A stretch of 38,668 nt of DNA from an uncultured Syntrophobacterales bacterium (GCA_903928915.1 CAIYSL010000082.1:1-38668), one strand, 5' to 3'. Shown: positions 25,114 to 34,047, counted from the first letter of the stretch. Program-made: numbers and translations. Notes: generated by a model from the sequence alone, not told the origin.

Positions 25114-26829
25114 ATGAAGAGCAGCCGTCTCGTTTACGACGTCAACGAAACGCCCCCCCTCTGGCTGGCGCTGGTCATGGGGATGCAGCATGTCCTGCTG
25201 ATCTACGGCGAAGTCGCCCTGCTGCCGGTGATCGTGGGCAGGAAGGCGGGCGCCCCGTCGGAGCACATCCTCTTCGCCTCCTGTGCCGCCGGCGTCGCCG
25301 CGGGGATCGTCACCCTGATCCAGGTCCTGCGCCTGGGCCGGATCGGCGCCGGGTATGCACTGTTCATGGGCAGCTCGGCGGCCTACCTGGCCGGCAGCCT
25401 CGAAACCCTCAAGGCCGGAGGGTTTCCCCTGCTGGCCACGCTGAGCATCCTGGTGGCGCCCCTCGAGGCCCTTATGGCCTACTTCCTCCGGTTCCTGCGG
25501 CACATCGTCACACCCGCCGTCGGCGGCGTGATCATCCTGCTGGTCGTGTTCAGCCTGGTGCCCGTGAGCATCCAGGAATGGGTGGGCGAAGAGGGGCACG
25601 CCTCGTACAGCGCCGGGGCCAATTTTCTGACCGGCCTGAGCGCGATGGCCATCCTGCTGGGGCTGGCGCTCTTCGGCAACAAGACACTCCGGCTCTGGTG
25701 CCCCCTGATCGGCATGACCGGAGGGCTTCTGACCTCCTGGCTGCTCGGGCAGTTCACCTTCCAGGATCTCCTGGGCAACCCCTGGATAGGGACCTTCCCC
25801 GGCAGCTGGCCGGGGCTGACCTTCGACCTGAAGTTCGACCATCTTCCCCTGTTCGCCACCCTGGCAGTGCTCACCATCATCAACGGCGTTCAGGCCATCG
25901 GCAACAGCATGGCGGTCCAGCAGATATCCCACCGGGAGCGCCGCCAGATGGACTACGACGTCATCCAGGGGACGATGTACGGCGACGCCCTGGGCAACGT
26001 CGCCAGCGGCATTCTCGGCACCGTTCCCAACGAAACCTACGCGGAGAACATCTCCGTGCTCAAGGTCACCGGCGTCGCCAGCCGGGTGGTCGGCGTCTGC
26101 GGCGCGCTCCTCCTCATCCTCCTCCCCTTTTCGCCGAAGATCAGCCTGGCCCTGGTGGCGCTGCCCGATCCGGTTTTCGGCGGCTTCCTGATGGGGCTGG
26201 CGGCAATGATGATGCCGGCGGGGCTGGAGCTGGTGTTCGCCCGGGGCATCACCCACCGCACGGGCCTCCTGGTCGGCATCTCCCTGTGCGTCGGCCTGGT
26301 CGCCGAGACGGGGGCCTTCTTCCCCGCGCTTTTTCCGGCATCCGTGCAGGCCTTTCTCAACAGCGGCGTCGCCTCGGGCGGGCTGGCGGCGGTCCTGCTG
26401 AGTGTGGTGTTCCGGCTGATGGAGCGGCAGGGATACGCGACCCGGATCCCGCTGGGGATCGACCACCTGCCGGCCCTGGTCGGCCACGTCAATCAGGCGA
26501 GCGACCGGCTGGACCTCACACGGGAACAGCGCCTCCGCCTCCATCTGGCCTGCGAGGAGCTGTTCGTCCACATCGCCCGCTCCGCGGAGTCGACCCCGGG
26601 GCAATTGCTGGCGCTCAGGATCACCCACCAGGAGGAGGAGCTGCGGGTGGAGATGATCCACGGGAAGCGCCTGGGCAGCGTGGAGGGAATCGCCATGCCC
26701 GAGGACCTCCTCGCCGCCGGACCGGCGGACCTGGAGAAGCTGGGGCTGGTGCTGTTCGGAAGCATCGTCCACGACCTGCACCAGGCGATCATTTCCGGAA
26801 ACACCTACATCTGGTTCAAGCTCGAATAG
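25114..26829 (+). CDS. NCS2 xanthine/uracil permease fused to a C-terminal GHKL-like (RsbW-type) domain
   Basis: 571 residues. Residues 1-430 are a nucleobase:cation symporter-2 permease with about 12-14 helices: MGMQHVLLIYGEVALLPVIV at the start, GAGYALFMGSSAAY, and the family motif region NGVQAIGNSMAVQQISHRE. GTVPNETYAENISVLKVTGV is the transport-site helix 10 segment. After helix 14 come about 125 soluble residues (from GIDHLPALVGHVNQ). Their LRLHLACEELFVHIA at about 472-487 matches the N-box helix of anti-sigma-type ATPases (EExxxNI), with His in place of Asn. The end, LGLVLFGSIVHDL...TYIWFKLE, matches the last helix-strand of that fold. I infer a degenerate kinase-like sensor or regulator. 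The ATG follows GGAG nine bases upstream. Confidence 0.85.
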   Translation: MKSSRLVYDVNETPPLWLALVMGMQHVLLIYGEVALLPVIVGRKAGAPSEHILFASCAAGVAAGIVTLIQVLRLGRIGAGYALFMGSSAAYLAGSLETLKAGGFPLLATLSILVAPLEALMAYFLRFLRHIVTPAVGGVIILLVVFSLVPVSIQEWVGEEGHASYSAGANFLTGLSAMAILLGLALFGNKTLRLWCPLIGMTGGLLTSWLLGQFTFQDLLGNPWIGTFPGSWPGLTFDLKFDHLPLFATLAVLTIINGVQAIGNSMAVQQISHRERRQMDYDVIQGTMYGDALGNVASGILGTVPNETYAENISVLKVTGVASRVVGVCGALLLILLPFSPKISLALVALPDPVFGGFLMGLAAMMMPAGLELVFARGITHRTGLLVGISLCVGLVAETGAFFPALFPASVQAFLNSGVASGGLAAVLLSVVFRLMERQGYATRIPLGIDHLPALVGHVNQASDRLDLTREQRLRLHLACEELFVHIARSAESTPGQLLALRITHQEEELRVEMIHGKRLGSVEGIAMPEDLLAAGPADLEKLGLVLFGSIVHDLHQAIISGNTYIWFKLE

Positions 26830-26889
26830 ACGCACCTCCCCCACCGCCGCTTCCCGCAGACCGGTACGGATTACGGTAAAGATCTTCCA

Positions 26890-26918
26890 TTGATAATCGC
26901 CTTTGTTTCTGGTACATT
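26890..26918 (+). promoter_or_regulatory. Likely promoter for the Sua5/YciO gene
   Basis: TTGATA at 26890-26895, a 17-bp spacer and TACATT at 26913-26918, giving a start near 26925 and a 40-nt leader. Confidence 0.5.
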
Positions 26919-26966
26919 TCCCGCCGTGATCTCCGGGAGCGCCTCCCGGCAGCGGACAGAGATGCA

Positions 26967-27575
26967 ATGCTGGTAGCCATCAACAATCAGAACCCCCAGA
27001 TGCGGTTGATCCGCAGGGCGGTGGAAATCCTCCAGAACGGGGGGATCATCATCTACCCGACCGACACGGTCTACGGGATGGGATGCGACCTGTTCAACAA
27101 GCGGGGGATCGAACGGATCTACGAGATCCAGCGCCGCGACCGGAAGCAGCCGCTGAGCTTTATCTGTTCCGATCTCAAGGATATCAGCCGCTACGCCCGC
27201 GTCTCCGACGATGCCTATAAGATCATGCGGCGCCTCCTCCCCGGCCCCTACACCTTCATCCTCGAGGCCTCGCGCATCGTTCCCAAGATCATCCTCCCGA
27301 AACGGCAGACCACCGGCATCCGTGTCCCCGACAACAGGATCTGCCAGGCCCTGGTCGCCGAGATGGGATCGCCGATCATCAGCACCAGCGTCAAGGACGA
27401 GGCGGGCGAGCTGATCGGCGATCCCCGGCTGATCGAGGAGCAGTTCGGCCGGCGGGTGGACATGATCATCGATGGAGGAATCGTCGGAGCGACCCCCTCG
27501 AGCGTGCTCAGCCTCCTCGAGGGGGGCGTCGAAGTGGTCAGAGTTGGCAAAGGCGATGTGACCGCCTTTCTGTAG
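26967..27575 (+). CDS. L-threonylcarbamoyladenylate synthase family protein (Sua5/YciO/YrdC)
   Basis: 202 residues, the single-domain form. The signature GGIIIYPTDTVYGMGCD (25-41) and KQPLSFICSDL form the ATP/bicarbonate/threonine pocket, with SPIISTSVK as the S-x-S/N motif of the nucleotide site. YrdC-type proteins make threonylcarbamoyl-AMP for tRNA t6A37. The sequence from DLKDISRYARV to IVPKIILPKRQTTGIRVPDN is closer to YciO than to YrdC, and YciO is less certain as a t6A enzyme. It acts in the cytoplasm, possibly on RNA-containing complexes. The ribosome site is weak (CAGAGATGC). The RNase E/G gene follows on the same strand after 163 bp. Confidence 0.88.
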   Translation: MLVAINNQNPQMRLIRRAVEILQNGGIIIYPTDTVYGMGCDLFNKRGIERIYEIQRRDRKQPLSFICSDLKDISRYARVSDDAYKIMRRLLPGPYTFILEASRIVPKIILPKRQTTGIRVPDNRICQALVAEMGSPIISTSVKDEAGELIGDPRLIEEQFGRRVDMIIDGGIVGATPSSVLSLLEGGVEVVRVGKGDVTAFL

Positions 27576-27738
27576 ATACCTGCGGCAGCGACGGATGCGA
27601 ACCGCGCTGCCGCCTGCGGGAGAACGTTCCGGAGGCGCGGGGCAGCCGCGCGGGCACCCCCTGTGCCCCCAGCCGCCCGCGCAGCGTGCGCCGTCTCCGA
27701 TCGCCGCAGAAACCGAACGCTCATTGAAGAGGAACCCT

Positions 27739-29679
27739 ATGAAAAAACTGATGCTGATCAATGCCGTCCACCTGGAACAGAAGCGGATGGCGATCGTGGA
27801 AGACGGCAAACTGGTGGAGTTCAACATCCAGATGGCCGTGAAAGAGCCGATCACGGGCAACATCTACAAAGGGGTCGTGATGAAAGTGGAGCGCGGCCTC
27901 CAGGCCGCCTTCGTGAACTACGGCGGGAAGAAGGACGGGTTTCTCCCGCTGCGCGACGTCAGCCACGAGTATCTGTCCGACGCCGCCGGCAGGGAGGGGA
28001 ACAGGCCCACGCTGAAGGCCGGCCAGGAGATCCTCGTCCAGATCCTGCGCGAGGTCAGCGAACGCAAGGGGGCGCTGCTGACCTCCTACATCTCGCTGCC
28101 GGGACGGTACCTCGTCCTGCTGCCGAACAAGGAGAGCAGCGGCATCTCCCGGAAGATCGAGGATGAGGGGGACCGGAAACGGCTGAAGGAGCTGGTCGGC
28201 CAGATCACGACCGAGGAGGGGCTCGGGTTCATCGTCCGGACGGCGGGGATGAATCGAACGAAGCAGGAGCTGGCCCGCGATTATCAGCACCTCTCCCGGC
28301 TCTGGAAGGAGATCCAGAAGCAGTCCTGCGAAACCAAGGGGCCCGCCCTGATCTACCAGGAGAGCGACTTCGGCGTCCGGTCGCTGCGCGATTACTTCAC
28401 CACCGACATCGAGGAGATCCTCGTCGACGACGTGGAAACCTTCCGGCAGATGCGGGCCTACTGCAAGGCCGTGGCCCCCCGGAACGTCAAGATGATCAAG
28501 CTGGATAAGGAGAAGACCCCCATCTTCGACCGGTACGACCTGGAGGATCAGATCCGCGTCATCTACCAGGATCACGTGGAGCTGAAATCGGGCGGCTATC
28601 TGATCATCAACCCCACCGAGGCGATGATCACCATCGACGTGAACTCGGGCCGGGGCACGAGCAAGCGGAACGTCGAGGAGACTGCCTTCAAGACGAACAT
28701 GGAGGCGGCGGAGGAGATCGCCCGCCAGCTCCGGCTGCGCGACCTCGGGGGGCTGATCGTGATCGACTTCATCGACATGATGGAGCAGAAACACAACGCC
28801 GAGGTGGAGAAGACCTTCAAGAAAGCCATCGCCCTGGACCGGGCGCGGATCCAGCTCTCCCACATCTCCAAATTCGGCATCATGGAGCTTTCGCGCCAGA
28901 AGAAGCAGTCGACGATCCAGGAGATCAGCTACACCCCCTGCCCCCACTGCCGGGGCCGGGGGGTCCGGCCGTCGCTCGAGTACACGGCCCTGACCGCCTA
29001 CCGGAAGATCGAATCCCAGGCCGTCAAGGGGTACACCGCCCAGATCAGGGTGGGGCTCCCCTGCGAAGTGGCGGAGTACCTCCTCAATCAGAAGCGCTCC
29101 GAGATCAGCCATCTGGAGAGCGAGTACGACATGTCGATCACCATCTGCGGCAAAGCGGACCTGGCCTGGGACGACATGAAGATCGATTCGACCAGGCGCG
29201 AGGGACCGCCCGTGCTGGACCACGCCGGCCATAACGGACACCGGGCCGAGGAGATCTTCGAGGAGGAGCTCGAGGAGGAGCAGCCGGAAGCGCAGGCGGA
29301 GGCGGAAGCCCAGGAAGGGGAGGCGCGGGCTGCGGACGAACCGAAGGAGGAGCCCAAGGAAGGCCCCGAACCGGCGAAGAAGCGTTCCCACCGTCGGTCG
29401 CGGCACCGCAGAAAGAAGTCCGGAGAAAAACCGGCAAACGGCGCTGCTGCCGCACCGCAGGCGGCCGCCCCCCCGGCGGAAACGCCGAAGCCGGCCGCGG
29501 CGCCGCAGGCGGCGCGCGAGCCGGTGCGGATCAAGCCGCCCGCCGCGGCTGCCGAGGCCGCTCCCCCGCGGCCCCCGGAGGCCCCCAAACCGGCGGCGCC
29601 GGAGCGGGGCGGATCCCCGAAGAACAACGAAGATCCGCTCTTGCGGCTCCGCAAGGTCTTCGAAACGCTGACCGATTGA
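27739..29679 (+). CDS. rng: Ribonuclease E/G family endoribonuclease with disordered C-terminal tail
   Basis: 646 residues. An S1 RNA-binding domain covers about 35-125 (GNIYKGVVMKVERGLQAAFV). The catalytic Mg sites are Asp300 (ITIDVNSG) and Asp343 (VIDFIDM), three residues from E. coli RNase E D303/D346. The zinc-link CPHC is at 401-404. Up to about residue 490 it is RNase G-like. The last 150 residues are acidic, then basic, then Ala/Pro-rich and disordered (KKRSHRRSRHRRKKSGEK), suggesting RNA or protein docking as in RNase E, but much shorter than E. coli's scaffold. It starts mRNA decay and processes rRNA. The ATG follows GAAGAGGAA; a longer upstream frame is not protein-like. Confidence 0.93.
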   Translation: MKKLMLINAVHLEQKRMAIVEDGKLVEFNIQMAVKEPITGNIYKGVVMKVERGLQAAFVNYGGKKDGFLPLRDVSHEYLSDAAGREGNRPTLKAGQEILVQILREVSERKGALLTSYISLPGRYLVLLPNKESSGISRKIEDEGDRKRLKELVGQITTEEGLGFIVRTAGMNRTKQELARDYQHLSRLWKEIQKQSCETKGPALIYQESDFGVRSLRDYFTTDIEEILVDDVETFRQMRAYCKAVAPRNVKMIKLDKEKTPIFDRYDLEDQIRVIYQDHVELKSGGYLIINPTEAMITIDVNSGRGTSKRNVEETAFKTNMEAAEEIARQLRLRDLGGLIVIDFIDMMEQKHNAEVEKTFKKAIALDRARIQLSHISKFGIMELSRQKKQSTIQEISYTPCPHCRGRGVRPSLEYTALTAYRKIESQAVKGYTAQIRVGLPCEVAEYLLNQKRSEISHLESEYDMSITICGKADLAWDDMKIDSTRREGPPVLDHAGHNGHRAEEIFEEELEEEQPEAQAEAEAQEGEARAADEPKEEPKEGPEPAKKRSHRRSRHRRKKSGEKPANGAAAAPQAAAPPAETPKPAAAPQAAREPVRIKPPAAAAEAAPPRPPEAPKPAAPERGGSPKNNEDPLLRLRKVFETLTD

Positions 29680-29808
29680 CGATGGACGTCGGGGAGGCGT
29701 CACCCCGGCAACGCCCGGATGAGGCTGATCAATCCGATCCGGGGCCCGGCACCGGAGCCGGGGTCCAGCTTCTTTCGGGGTCACGGCCTCGGCAGGGTCC
29801 ACGTCTGG

Positions 29809-29828
29809 ATACCGGCCTTCGCCGGTAT
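29809..29828. repeat. Short palindrome of the ATACCGGC-CTTC-GCCGGTAT type
   Basis: A perfect 8-bp stem with a CTTC loop, in the gap between the convergent RNase E/G and ProC genes. Its context (CTGGATACC...GGTATGACG) strongly resembles the widely dispersed CTGGATTCC...GGAATGACG hairpins seen between genes of many proteobacteria. It may also act as a two-way 3' end structure. Confidence 0.6.
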
Positions 29829-29886
29829 GACGCCCGGGGGCAGACAGCCGATCTTTTCGCGGCCGGCCGCGATGGCGTAGGCGGGC

Positions 29887-30705
29887 CTACTTCCGGCCGC
29901 CCAGCTCCGCGGAGCGATGAGTCGCCGCCGCCACGGCTGCGATCAGCACCTCCCGGAGCTTTCCCTCCTCCAGCACCTTGAGCCCCGCGAGCGTCGTTCC
30001 CCCGGGGGAGGTCACCATCGCCCGGAGTTCCGCCGGCGGTTTCTCCCCTTTCAGGCAGAGCTTGGCCGCCCCGAGGAGGCTCTGGCTGGCCAGCCGGAGG
30101 GCCACATCGGCGGCAAGCCCCATCCGGACGCCGGCGTCAGCCAGCGCCTCGATGATCAAAAAGGCGTATCCGGGCCCGCTGCCGCTGAGTCCGGTCACCG
30201 CGTCCATCAGCGACTCATCCACCTCGACGGTGATCCCGACGGCAGCGAAGATCCGCCGCGCCACCTCCAGGTCCGCATCGGTGGCGAAGGCCCCGCGGCA
30301 CAGCGCCGCCGCCCCTTCGCCGATCAGCGCCGGCATGTTCGGCATGACCCGTACGACGCGCACTCCGGTGCCGAGCGCCTGTTCGATGAACCCCGTGGAG
30401 ATCCCCGCCGCGATGGAGATGAACAGCGCCGCCGGCCCCGCCGCGCCGGCAAGCCCCGCAAGGACCTCCGCCATGTTCTGTGGCTTGACCGACAGGACGA
30501 CGATCTCGGCGTCCGTAAGCGCCGCCCGGTTGTCCGTCGTCACAGCCACACCGTACGCCCGGGCCAGTTCGGCCAGACGGCCCTCGTCCGTGTCGGCCAC
30601 GGTCAGGGCCGCAGCCGGAAACAGGCCGCCCGCGATCATCCCCCCGATGAGGGCGCCCCCCATCTTGCCGCCCCCGACCACGCCGATCTTCCTCTGTTGA
30701 GCCAT
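29887..30705 (-). CDS. proC: Pyrroline-5-carboxylate reductase
   Basis: 272 residues. The NAD(P)H-binding Rossmann motif VVGGGKMGGALIGGMIAGG is at the N-terminus. Later come VLSVKPQNM, VRVMPNMPALIGEGA and the C-terminal dimer/active-site segment TGLSGSGPGYAFLIIEALAD followed by SPGGTTLAGLKVLEEG, all hallmarks of ProC. It reduces pyrroline-5-carboxylate to proline in the cytoplasm. The ATG has GGGAGG six bases upstream. proC often neighbours yggS-yggT-yggU; here yggT and the DUF167 gene are close but on the opposite strand, with a hydrolase in between, so the usual order has been rearranged. Confidence 0.96.
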   Translation of the reverse strand: MAQQRKIGVVGGGKMGGALIGGMIAGGLFPAAALTVADTDEGRLAELARAYGVAVTTDNRAALTDAEIVVLSVKPQNMAEVLAGLAGAAGPAALFISIAAGISTGFIEQALGTGVRVVRVMPNMPALIGEGAAALCRGAFATDADLEVARRIFAAVGITVEVDESLMDAVTGLSGSGPGYAFLIIEALADAGVRMGLAADVALRLASQSLLGAAKLCLKGEKPPAELRAMVTSPGGTTLAGLKVLEEGKLREVLIAAVAAATHRSAELGGRK

Positions 30706-30755
30706 AGGTACCTCCCGAATGATCCTTCCTTACCTCAGAGTGGGGTTTCACTTCA

Positions 30756-30776
30756 ATTGGTAATTGCACAACCAAT
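30756..30776. promoter_or_regulatory. Operator-like inverted repeat between proC and the hydrolase
   Basis: ATTGGT (30756-30761) and ACCAAT (30771-30776) are perfect 6-bp half-sites 9 bp apart in an unusually AT-rich 127-bp divergent region. An overlapping pair GCACAAC/GTTGTGT also occurs (30766-30772 and about 30781-30787). Either could bind a dimeric regulator of the divergent genes. Confidence 0.35.
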
Positions 30777-30832
30777 GCCCGTTGTGTTAGTTGTACACCA
30801 GGGTGCTGAAAAACATGCTGCCGGAGGCCGAC

Positions 30833-31609
30833 ATGATCCATCTGCAAGATATCGGCGGGCGTCGGATCGCCTGCTGGATCAACAACGGAGGCCTGCAGCG
30901 CGGCCGCAGGGCGCTGGTCTTCATCCACGGCTCCGGCGGCGACCACACCAACTGGATCCAGCAGTATACCCCCTTGAAAACGGCCTACGCCATCGTCGCG
31001 CTCGACCTTCCCGGCCACGGACAGTCCGCGGGGCCCGGCGAACGGTCGGTTGCCGCCTACTGCGGGTGGGTAAAACGGATCCTCGACGGCCTCGGGATCG
31101 TCAAGCCCGTCCTGGTCGGCCATTCACTGGGGGCCGCCATCTGCCTCGATTTCGCCATTCGGTACGGCGATGCGGCCGCCGCGGTGGTGCCCGTGGGCGG
31201 GGGGCTGAAGATGCCGGTCAATCCCCTCATTTTGGAGGGGCTGCGAAGCGACCCCGGCGCCGTCATCGCCATGGCAGGCAAGCTGTCCGTGGCCAAGCAG
31301 AACCGCGAGCGGCTCTCCGGACTGCTCACCGCTGCGCTCGCCCGCGTCGATCCCGAGATCATCCACGGCGATTTCTCCGCCTGCGCCGGACTGGATATCG
31401 CCGAGGCAGTCGCGGCGATCCGGATCCCGGCCCTGGTCGTCTGCGGGGCCGACGACAAGATGACGCCGCCCGCGCTGTCGCAGAGCATCCGGGACGGCAT
31501 CCCCGGGGCCCGGCTCGCCCTGGTCGAGGGGGCCGGCCATTTCGCCATGCTGGAGAACCCGGCGGCCTTCAACGCAACCCTGACCGATTTCGTCGCTTCG
31601 CTGGGATAG
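30833..31609 (+). CDS. Alpha/beta hydrolase
   Basis: 258 residues. The oxyanion segment FIHGSGGDHTNW, nucleophile elbow GHSLGA (Ser98), acid in CGADDKMTPP (about Asp207/208) and catalytic His236 in GAGHFAML are all in place. The cap between strands 6 and 7 is short. The substrate cannot be told; close families include haloperoxidase-like esterases and carboxyl-ester hydrolases. It is cytoplasmic with no signal peptide. The ATG at 30833 is chosen for GGAGG five bases upstream; earlier in-frame TTG 30791 and ATG 30815 lack this. It precedes yggT by 25 bp and may share its transcript. Confidence 0.92.
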   Translation: MIHLQDIGGRRIACWINNGGLQRGRRALVFIHGSGGDHTNWIQQYTPLKTAYAIVALDLPGHGQSAGPGERSVAAYCGWVKRILDGLGIVKPVLVGHSLGAAICLDFAIRYGDAAAAVVPVGGGLKMPVNPLILEGLRSDPGAVIAMAGKLSVAKQNRERLSGLLTAALARVDPEIIHGDFSACAGLDIAEAVAAIRIPALVVCGADDKMTPPALSQSIRDGIPGARLALVEGAGHFAMLENPAAFNATLTDFVASLG

Positions 31610-31634
31610 ACCGGGAGAAAGGAAGGGAGGAGAG

Positions 31635-31934
31635 ATGTTCGTTCTGGGAAACCTGATCGCCGCCGTGGCCCACATCATCGATATCGCGCTCACCGTCTAT
31701 CTGTGGATCATCGTCATCCGGGCGGTCCTCTCCTGGGTGAACCCCGATCCCTACAACCCGATCGTCCGGTTCCTCATCCAGGTCACCGAACCGGTGCTGG
31801 CCCCTATCCGGCGGTTGATCCCGCTCAGGGGGATGGGGATCGATCTGTCGCCGATGATCGTCCTGCTGGGGATCGTCTTCCTCCAGCAGTTCCTGGTGCC
31901 CACCCTGTTGCAGGTTTCGTATCACTTCCGGTGA
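31635..31934 (+). CDS. YggT family membrane protein
   Basis: 99 residues with two hydrophobic segments flanking the family hallmark: ALTVYLWIIVIRAVLSWVNP, then PIVRFLIQVTEPVLAPIRRL and PMIVLLGIVFLQQFLV. The W-V-N/x-P and EP-(x)5-R-R motifs define YggT. It is an inner-membrane protein, in plastid relatives linked to cytochrome or nucleoid organisation and in bacteria to osmotic tolerance and cell division. The start follows GGGAGGAGAG. Its stop overlaps the GTG start of the DUF167 gene, so the two are translationally coupled. Confidence 0.94.
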   Translation: MFVLGNLIAAVAHIIDIALTVYLWIIVIRAVLSWVNPDPYNPIVRFLIQVTEPVLAPIRRLIPLRGMGIDLSPMIVLLGIVFLQQFLVPTLLQVSYHFR

Positions 31935-32242
31935 GCGCCGTGGCAGGCTTGCCTCTCCCGGTTCGTGATACAGCCGGTGGCGCCGTGTTCCGCATCCGCG
32001 TCTGCCCGCGGGCCGGCCGCACCGGGATCGCCGGCGTCCAGGACGACGCGCTAAAGCTCCGGATTACGGCCCCCCCGGTGGAGGGAAAGGCCAACGACGC
32101 GTGCATCCGCCTGCTGGCGGAACTGCTGGGGGTGAAACGGGCACAGGTGACGATCATCGCCGGTCATGCCTCGCGGACCAAGACCGTCGCCGTGGCAGGG
32201 GCGAAGGCGGAGCAGATCGCCTCCCGTATCGCAGCGCTGTGA
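31931..32242 (+). CDS. DUF167 (YggU) family protein
   Basis: 103 residues. The GTG start at 31931 overlaps the yggT TGA stop by 4 bp. The DUF167 core is clear: FRIRVCPRAGRTGIAG, LKLRITAPPVEGKANDACIR, LLGVKRAQVTIIAGHASRTK. The invariant PPVEGKAN motif is intact. It is a small cytoplasmic alpha/beta protein of unknown role, nearly always next to yggT or the division genes. The first 18 residues before GAVFRIR could be an extension; an in-frame GTG at 31985 is a later alternative. Confidence 0.9.
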   Translation: MSAVAGLPLPVRDTAGGAVFRIRVCPRAGRTGIAGVQDDALKLRITAPPVEGKANDACIRLLAELLGVKRAQVTIIAGHASRTKTVAVAGAKAEQIASRIAAL

Positions 32243-32286
32243 GACACGCGCATGACGTGAGAACCGCGATGAACATGATGCCGGAA

Positions 32287-32366
32287 GCGCACATTGGAGA
32301 TTGTTCGGGGCACCCTGCCCCCGCAGCGAAGCGAGGAAGAGCAGGGTCGGAAAATGTCCCGTGCGC
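32287..32366 (+). other. Long stem structure between DUF167 and murJ
   Basis: GCGCAC (32287-32292) pairs with GTGCGC (32361-32366). Inside, ACCCTGC (32312-32318) pairs with GCAGGGT (32341-32347). The whole would fold as an extended hairpin in the 185-bp gap before murJ. There is no T-run. It may be a murJ leader structure or a decayed repeat. Confidence 0.35.
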
Positions 32367-32427
32367 GGAGGGATCATGTTCGCCGTGCCTCTCACCGATA
32401 CTGTAGGCTTTGGGGAAAGATTCCGAC

Positions 32428-34047
32428 ATGGCGGATGAGCAGCATTCCGAAAACGCGCGGGTCGTCCGGGCCGCGGGCGTCGTGGGCATCGCCACGATGC
32501 TCTCCCGCGTGTTCGGATTCCTGCGGGACATGGTGGTGGCCGGCCTCTTCGGCGCCGGGCTCACCACCGACGCCTTCTTCGTCGCCTTCCGGATCCCCAA
32601 CCTCCTCCGGAGGCTCCTGGCCGAGGGCTCGCTGACCGTGTCGTTCGTCCCCGTGTTCACCGAGTACCTGCGGAACAAGACCCGCCAAGAGGCGCTGGAG
32701 CTGGCGAACGTCACCTTCACGGCACTTTCGATCCTGCTGGTGGCCGTCTCGCTGCTCGGCGTCCTCTTCTCGCCGCTCATCGTGACGGTCATGGCGCCCG
32801 GGTTCAGCCGGATGCCCGCCCAGTACGACCTGGCGGTCTTCCTCACGCGGCTGATGTTCCCCTACATCCTGCTGATCTCGCTCGTGGCGCTCTGCATGGG
32901 GATCCTCAATTCGCTTCGGCATTTTGCGGCGCCGGCCCTCTCGCCCGTTGTCCTGAACATCGCGATGATCCTTGCGGCCCTGACACTCGGGGGCTTTTTC
33001 CGGGAGCCGGTTGTGGCACTGGCCGTGGGTGTCATGGCCGGCGGCATACTCCAGGTCGCCATGCAGTGGCCGTTTCTGGTCAGGATGGGGGTGCGGTTGA
33101 AGCCGGATTTCCACTTTCGCCACCCGGGGCTCAAGCGGATTGGGATGCTGATGCTCCCCGCATCGTTCGGGGCGGCGATCTACCAGATCAACATCTTCAT
33201 CGGAACGATCCTGGCGTCTCTCCTGCCGGCGGGAAGCGTATCCTACCTCTACTACGCCGATAGGATCGTCGAGCTTCCCCTCGGGGTCTTCGCCATCGCC
33301 GTGGGGACTGCCACCCTCCCGAGTTTTTCGGAACAAGCGGCGGAAGGACGGATCGACGAGCTGAAACGGACGATCGCCTTCTCGCTCAGGCTGATACTGT
33401 TCATCACCATCCCGGCGACGATCGCGTTGATCGCCCTGCGCGCCCCGATCATCTCCGTGCTGTTCCAGCGGGGCGAGTTCAGCCTCCGGTCGACCGAGCT
33501 CACGGCGCAGGCCCTGCTGTTCTACGCCGTCGGCCTCTGGGCCTTCTCGGTCATCCGGATCATCGTTGCGGCCTTCTATTCTCTCCAGGATACCCGCTCC
33601 CCGATGCGGGCCGCCATCTGTGCCCTGGTGGTGAACGCCCTGGGCAGCATTGCGCTGATGTTTCCGCTGCAGCACGGGGGGATCGCGCTGGCCACCTCGC
33701 TCGCCTCGGCTGTGAATGTGGGAATGCTGTGGGTGATCCTGACGCGGCGGATCGGACCGATCCTGGACGGCGCCTTCTTCCGCGCCGCCGCCAAGACCGC
33801 CCTCGCCTCGCTCCTGATGTGGGGGGTGATCCTCCTGATCGGCCTTCTCACCCCCTGGGACCCCGCAGGCCCCTTCGCTGCCCGGCTCGTCTACCTCGCC
33901 CTGTGCGTCACCGCGGGCGGCGTCGCCTTTTTCGCCGCCGCCGCCCTGCTCAAGAGCCCCGATATCACGGTCGTGCTGGGGACCCTGCGGAGGCGGATCG
34001 GAGGGCGGGAGCTGGGCGGGGAGCGTTCGCATACTTCCGCTGGATAA
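32428..34047 (+). CDS. murJ: Lipid II flippase MurJ (MviN)
   Basis: 539 residues with about 14 membrane helices. The N-terminus shows the MurJ signature VGIATMLSRVFGFLRDMVVAG, then FFVAFRIPNLLRRLLAEGSL and FVPVFTEY, all with the conserved arginines that line the lipid II cavity. Later segments (GSVSYLYYADRIVELPLGVF, FYSLQDTRSPM) are equally typical. It flips lipid II across the inner membrane for peptidoglycan synthesis. The ATG at 32428 is preferred over an in-frame TTG at 32410. The 3' end overlaps the convergent SPOR gene by 83 bp, so the two stop-ends share DNA. Confidence 0.96.
   Translation: MADEQHSENARVVRAAGVVGIATMLSRVFGFLRDMVVAGLFGAGLTTDAFFVAFRIPNLLRRLLAEGSLTVSFVPVFTEYLRNKTRQEALELANVTFTALSILLVAVSLLGVLFSPLIVTVMAPGFSRMPAQYDLAVFLTRLMFPYILLISLVALCMGILNSLRHFAAPALSPVVLNIAMILAALTLGGFFREPVVALAVGVMAGGILQVAMQWPFLVRMGVRLKPDFHFRHPGLKRIGMLMLPASFGAAIYQINIFIGTILASLLPAGSVSYLYYADRIVELPLGVFAIAVGTATLPSFSEQAAEGRIDELKRTIAFSLRLILFITIPATIALIALRAPIISVLFQRGEFSLRSTELTAQALLFYAVGLWAFSVIRIIVAAFYSLQDTRSPMRAAICALVVNALGSIALMFPLQHGGIALATSLASAVNVGMLWVILTRRIGPILDGAFFRAAAKTALASLLMWGVILLIGLLTPWDPAGPFAARLVYLALCVTAGGVAFFAAAALLKSPDITVVLGTLRRRIGGRELGGERSHTSAG

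Noticed and set aside
24817-26967. A 716-codon minus-strand frame opposite the NCS2 permease
   Set aside because: Antisense of a clear membrane protein, with Gln/Gly/Asp-rich composition and no motif.
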